Source of the DNA: Pseudomonadales bacterium
GTDB taxonomy: Bacteria > Pseudomonadota > Gammaproteobacteria > Pseudomonadales > Azotimanducaceae
Assembly: GCA_022825925.1 (NCBI GenBank)
Contig: JAJDVW010000126.1
Location: 1 to 64,000 of the forward strand
Direction of reading: 5' to 3'
DNA length: 64,000 nucleotides
A model generated the notes under the pieces. It had not been told where the DNA came from and made no database searches. It was given only the letters and a program-made list of their open reading frames with translations. Shown here piece by piece: positions 60,080 to 64,000 of this stretch. Each line of letters begins with the position of its first letter. Positions within the stretch are counted from its first letter, which is position 1. The position numbers were made by a program, and so were the translations under genes.

Positions 60080-62258
60080 CGCTGCTCCGAGAGCGCGGAG
60101 GGAGGCCCTCGCCCGTGGCGGGATCTGAACGACGTATGGTGGCAATGCGCGGGCGATCCCACTCGGGCGCTCCTCCCGTTCCAACCGCCTGATCAGGCGC
60201 TCCGCTCTGTTGTCGTCGCCGTCGGATCCCGCGTACGGGACGATTACGGGGACCAAGGGCGTTTCGATCATGCGAAACTTGGCGGCGATGGTCTCGAACG
60301 GAAAATCGAGCGTCCGCCCGTGCTCACGGATGGTCTGCAGGACGCGCTTCGCATCGAGCGCGTCCGTGCCCTTCAGCCAGTAGAGTTTCTGGAAGTAGTC
60401 CTCGATTCGCATCCAGGGAAGCTGGATCGTCGGCATGACACCGGAGCACCTCGCGCGCGCCGCGTCCGCGGACTGTCCGACCTCGGCTGGTGGCTTGCGT
60501 CCCTCCGCCTCGGTCGGCTCGAAGACGAAAACGTCGCCGCATTCCAGGTGGCCTTCGCGGTTGCAGCGGCCGGCGGCCTGGATAATCGACTCAAGCCCTG
60601 CTTCGGCTCGCCAGACCACCGGGAAGTCCAGATCTACGCCTGCCTCCACGAGGGAGGTCGCGATCAGGCGGACGGGCCCGCCTTCCCGCAAGTGTGCGCG
60701 TACGGACTCCAGTTTCCGTTGGCGGTGACGGGCGCACATCAGTGTCGTGAGGTGCACGGCGCCGTCGAGGTCGCGGATGCACTCGTACAGTTCCCGTGCG
60801 TGACGGCGGGTGTTGACGATGGCGAGCGTCTGGTGCGAATCGCGTAGCCGTTCCGACAGGTCGTCGTCGCCCATCGGCTCCTGCTGACGGAGAATCCGGG
60901 TACGCCTGAGGCGCTGGTGGAGTCGCCGTGGTTCGGGGGCGAGTTCGCGCACGTTATCGAACCCGCCCCTGAACCCGTCCGACTCGCGTAGCGCGGGTTG
61001 GGTGGCAGTGCAGAGCACCACGCTGGTCCGCCAATTCCGGGCCAGTTCGTCCAGCGTGGTGACGCAGGGACGCAGGTACTGGAGCGGAAGCGTCTGCGCT
61101 TCGTCCAGGATGACCACGCTGTCGGCGATGTTGTGCAGCTTGCGGCAGCGCGAGGGCTTGTTGGCGAACAGGCTCTCGAAAAACTGTACGGCGGTGGTGA
61201 CCACGACGGGCGCGTCCCAGTTCTCCATTGCCAGCCGCAGCTTGTCCCGTGCTTCCCGTTGGCCCACTCGTCGTTCGTCGAAGGTGCTGTGGTGCTCGAC
61301 TACGAAATCGGGCTCGCCTGCGGCTTCGTCCTGCAACGCCTGGCGGAACACCTCAGCCGTCTGCTCGATGACACTCATGTAGGGAATGACATAGATGATG
61401 CGCGCCAGGCGGTGCTGCAGTGCGTGATCGAGCGCGAAGGCGAGCGACGTGAGAGTCTTCCCGCCGCCTGTAGGCACGGTCAGGGAAAACATGCCCGGGG
61501 GCTCCCCCGCCTTTTGACGTGCGTGCGTCAGCACTTCGTCGCGCAGGTCGTTCAGGGGGTTGGCGGTGGCGCTCGCCGCGAGTGTGGCGAGATGGGCGTC
61601 CAGCCGGTTCCGTAGTTGGCGGAGGGGTGGGTGCTGCCCGCGGGGCCGCGACGTTCCCTCCAGCTTGTCGTAACACGCTTCCGTATCCAGCCAGTCGGCA
61701 TCCACCAGCGCGGAGAACAGCATCCGGACGAAGAACGCCGCGCAGAATCCGTTGGTTTCCGGGTTACGTGGACGAAGAAGGGGTGTCGAGACCTCATGAT
61801 GGCCGGGAAGCTCAACTTCGCGCCTCCAAGCGGGAGCCAGCTTGGGGACCCTCTCGCGCAGACGGTCCGTGAGGGCCGTAACGCGATCGCCGTTCACGCC
61901 GTTGGCGAGCCCTGCGTGATGGCCTGCGATACAGAACGCCAGCATCTTTCCGAGGCGCTCACCGTAACGCTCGATTGCGATCTTTGCGCCAGCGGTGGAG
62001 TGATTGACCCGCGCGGTCGCCCCTTCCAGGCGCTCCTGGAATTTCCTCGGAGTACTTCCCGAGGTCGTGCAGTATCCCAGCCACACGCCCGACGTCACTG
62101 CCGCTCACCGCTCTGAGGAACGCCGCTGCTCGCGCGCCCGTCCCGTCGAGGTGCTCGGCGAGTTCGTGCCACTGGTCCCGGTCTTCCGGGGAGCCGCCGC
62201 TATGAGCGTAGTACCGGACATCGCTATGGTCATCCGCAGCCGTGCGCGTTGGGGTCAC
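60080..62258 (-). pseudogene. cas3: cas3 (type I-C), frameshifted and lacking its C-terminus
   Basis: From GTG 62258 the HD nuclease begins (YYAHSGGSPEDRDQWHELAE, ILHDLGKYSEE). An extra A in the T3/A3 run 62042-62044 breaks the frame. The next frame holds FQERLEGATARVNHSTAGAK, AGHHAGLANG, Walker A TVPTGGGKTLTSLAFALDH, DEAH-type ILDEAQTLP, and helicase motif VI IIQAAGRCNREG. After PRARASLRALGAA, near 60080, homology stops and about 40 residues are missing. All catalytic motifs remain, yet the reading frame is broken. Confidence 0.85.
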
Positions 62259-62438
62259 GCTCCCTCTCGTCCACACCGTCGTGCGCGGGCCAGACCCGGT
62301 GGTCGAAGCGAGTAGAACACACCGCAAGCATGCGATGTCGACGGCGAGGCCGTCCGTATGGCAAGCGCTGCGAGACGGGATGTACCCGTTCCCGGCCTCC
62401 GGATGAGCATCCGGCTTGAGCCTGACGCGGAGACGCAG

Positions 62439-63200
62439 CTACGCGATGGCGGCGTTGACCCTCGGCATGACCTCCCCGGCCAGCAGCGACATGGAGCGCG
62501 TCATCCGTTCCTTGTCGGTCCAGTCCTGGGCCGTGAGCATCAGCGTGCCGAAGTGGCCGATCTCGTCGCGCAGCGCCAGGGTTTTCTCGGTGACGGTCTC
62601 GGGGCTGCCGTAGATCGTGAAGTTGTCGCGCAGCGCCTCGTGCTTGAGCGCCGCGGGATCGTCGCCCTCGTTGACTACGAACGGCCCCTTCATGTCCCCG
62701 CGCTCGAAGATCCGGAACAGGTAGCTGAAGTACCAGTCCGTGCTGGCTTCGGCGGTCTTCACGAATGCCTCGGCCGCCGCGTCCGTTTCGTCGACGTGGA
62801 TGTTGCGCGCGACGCGCCAGATCTCGGGGTCGGTCGGGTGGCCGGCCTTGGCCGCCGCCTCGGCGTAGACCTCCCAGTGGGACTTGACCGACCAGGTGCC
62901 GATGAAGTTGGCCGAGATCGGGATGTAGCCGCGCGAGCCGGCGAACTTGATCGACCCGGAGAAAGGGCTCATCGCCGAGACGGCGATCGGCGGATACGGC
63001 TTCTGGTACGGCTTGGCCATGTAGCCGGGCCCGATGTCGTCGTGGATCCAGTCCTTCAGCGAAATCTGCCAGTACTCGCCGTCGAACTCGTAGGGCGGGT
63101 CCGAGGTCCAGATGTCGACCATGATGTCGATGGCCTCGACCATCATGGCGTTGCGGTCCGCCTCCATCACGCCGAAGAGTTCGAGGGCGATCTGCCCCGC
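62439..63200 (-). pseudogene. LLM-class flavin monooxygenase, 5'-truncated
   Basis: The remaining ~255 residues (EAIDIMVDIWTSDPPYEFDG, MAKPYQKPYPPIAVSAMSPF, VARNIHVDETDAAAEAFVKT, NFTIYGSPETVTEKTLALRD) are the C-terminal two thirds of a bacterial-luciferase-type monooxygenase (usual length ~370-400). The first ~120 residues with the flavin-pocket strands are missing; the frame upstream of GQIALELF is unrelated and runs into the nudE promoter region. The 180 bp between it and cas3 hold nothing recognisable. Confidence 0.72.
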
Positions 63201-63306
63201 CGTGGCCCCGCCGTCACCGCCGGGTGGTACTGCACCAGCGAGGGCTATAATCCCGCGCCTCCTGCCCGCCACGCCCTCCCCAAATTTTCATGCCCCTCCC
63301 CGTTTC

Positions 63307-63852
63307 ATGCCCCTCCCCGAAATCCTGAAGGCGACCCGCGTCGCCGAGAGCCGGTTCTTCCATGTCGAGGCTCTGGACCTGCGCTTCTCGAACGGCGTGG
63401 AGCGGCGCTACGAGCGGCTCCCGCCCCGGGGCCGGCAGGCGGTGATCGTCGTGGCCGTGACGGCGGACGAGCAGGTCGTGCTGGTCAAGGAGTACCTGGC
63501 GGGCCTGCACAAGTACGAACTGGGCCTGCCGAAGGGCACGGTCAGCCATCCGGGGGAGACCTTCGAGGAAGCCGCCGACCGTGAACTCAAGGAGGAGGCC
63601 GGCTTCGGCGCGCGCCGCATCGAGTACCTGCGGGAACTGAGCGTCGCCCCTTCGCACATGGGATTCACGGTGCATGCCATGCTGGCGCGGGACCTCTATC
63701 CCGAGCGTCTGCCCGGGGACGAACCCGAGCCCCCGGAAGTGCGGACCTGGCCGCTGGCGGCCATCGACGACCTCTTCCTGTCGAACGAACTGAGCGAGGC
63801 GCGCTCGCTGGCGGCCATCCGCGTCGCGCAGATCCACATGGGCCGCGGCTGA
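63307..63852 (+). CDS. nudE: ADP compounds hydrolase NudE
   Basis: The protein has 181 residues. The Nudix box GLPKGTVSHPGETFEEAADR followed by ELKEEAGF is complete, and SVAPSHMGFTVHAMLARDLY is characteristic of NudE, which hydrolyses ADP-ribose, NADH and Ap3A. ATG 63307 (MPLPEILKATRVAESRFFHV) is chosen by similarity. cysQ starts 5 bp downstream, a conserved pair. Confidence 0.93.
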   Translation: MPLPEILKATRVAESRFFHVEALDLRFSNGVERRYERLPPRGRQAVIVVAVTADEQVVLVKEYLAGLHKYELGLPKGTVSHPGETFEEAADRELKEEAGFGARRIEYLRELSVAPSHMGFTVHAMLARDLYPERLPGDEPEPPEVRTWPLAAIDDLFLSNELSEARSLAAIRVAQIHMGRG

Positions 63853-63857
63853 CCGCG

Positions 63858-64000
63858 GTGCCGGGCACCTCCGGGCTGCACGCCGACCTCGTCGGCATCG
63901 TGCGCCGCGCCGGCGCCGAGATCATGGACGTGTACGCCACGGACTTCGATGTCGAGACGAAGTCCGACAGCTCGCCCGTGACCGAGGCGGACCTGCGCGC
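63858..64000 (+). CDS. cysQ: 3'(2'),5'-bisphosphate nucleotidase CysQ, 5' part (runs off the window)
   Basis: The visible 47 codons (GLHADLVGIVRRAGAEIMDV, then DVETKSDSSPVTEADLR) match the start of CysQ, with the Li-sensitive-phosphatase motif KxDxSPVTxAD. It removes the 3'-phosphate of PAP in sulfate assimilation. The GTG start at 63858 is close to nudE, so the two are probably co-transcribed. Confidence 0.88.
   Translation, partial: MPGTSGLHADLVGIVRRAGAEIMDVYATDFDVETKSDSSPVTEADLR

Overview
The window is GC-rich, almost fully coding DNA from a bacterium, most likely a gammaproteobacterium. The evidence is a conserved set of housekeeping genes near the right end: nudE-cysQ, yrfG-hslR, pckA, gshA, acpH and dsbB. 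The many phytanoyl-CoA-type dioxygenases, Baeyer-Villiger monooxygenases, short-chain dehydrogenases, esterases and amidohydrolases suggest a marine or host-associated (for example sponge-associated) lifestyle using lipid- or terpenoid-like substrates. That ecological reading is inference; no 16S gene is present.

Left part (1-13.6 kb). The window opens on the last 18 nt of a tRNA-Asn, and a complete tRNA-Asn lies at 2141-2216. Between them are a damaged RelE/HTH toxin-antitoxin pair, fused by loss of a stop codon, and a membrane-anchored PhyH dioxygenase. Then come an orphan HicB, a ureohydrolase, a HAPMO-like BVMO, an intact sister copy of the RelE/HTH pair, a haloalkane-dehalogenase-like hydrolase, an EamA transporter, a PNPOx-like flavoprotein, a PhyH pseudogene, a secreted protein, and a PhyH-BVMO operon.

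Centre-left (13.6-17.1 kb). A four-gene operon follows a short AT-richer stretch with DnaA-box-like sites. It encodes a protein with a DNA-base-hypermodification-type helical domain plus a MazG domain, a MazG-C-like protein, a dCTP-deaminase-like domain with a membrane anchor, and a small two-helix membrane protein. It looks like a nucleotide-handling system (DNA hypermodification or phage defence) and is the best candidate here for an undescribed system.

Centre (17-44 kb). This part mixes catabolic genes (two SDRs, cupin, TonB receptor, LLM flavoprotein, carboxylesterase, amidohydrolase, PhyH) and general genes (arsC, xni-like, MATE, VOC, MOSC) with accessory genes. The accessory set includes an OLD-like ATPase beside frameshifted GIY-YIG and DUF6884-like genes, several vapBC or phd scraps, frameshifted FGE-like and MocR genes, and a lower-GC two-gene cassette with a HEPN-like membrane-tailed protein.

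Centre-right (40.7-51 kb). Here are an MBL hydrolase, a thiolase-DUF35 pair, an antitoxin-PIN pair, an alpha/beta hydrolase, two tandem EstB-like serine hydrolases, an atypical Nramp-family transporter, a GMC oxidoreductase and dsbB.

Right part (51-64 kb). The housekeeping run yrfG-hslR-pckA-gshA-acpH (minus strand) and nudE-cysQ (plus strand) is interrupted by about 7 kb containing a type I-C cas operon in canonical order (cas3-cas5-cas8c-cas7-cas4-cas1). Every cas gene is broken. No cas2 or CRISPR array remains, and a convergent HicA/HicB-like pair sits between cas3 and cas5. A 5'-truncated LLM oxidoreductase lies between cas3 and nudE.

Overall, the housekeeping genes are intact while accessory and defence genes carry many frameshifts, fusions and internal deletions.
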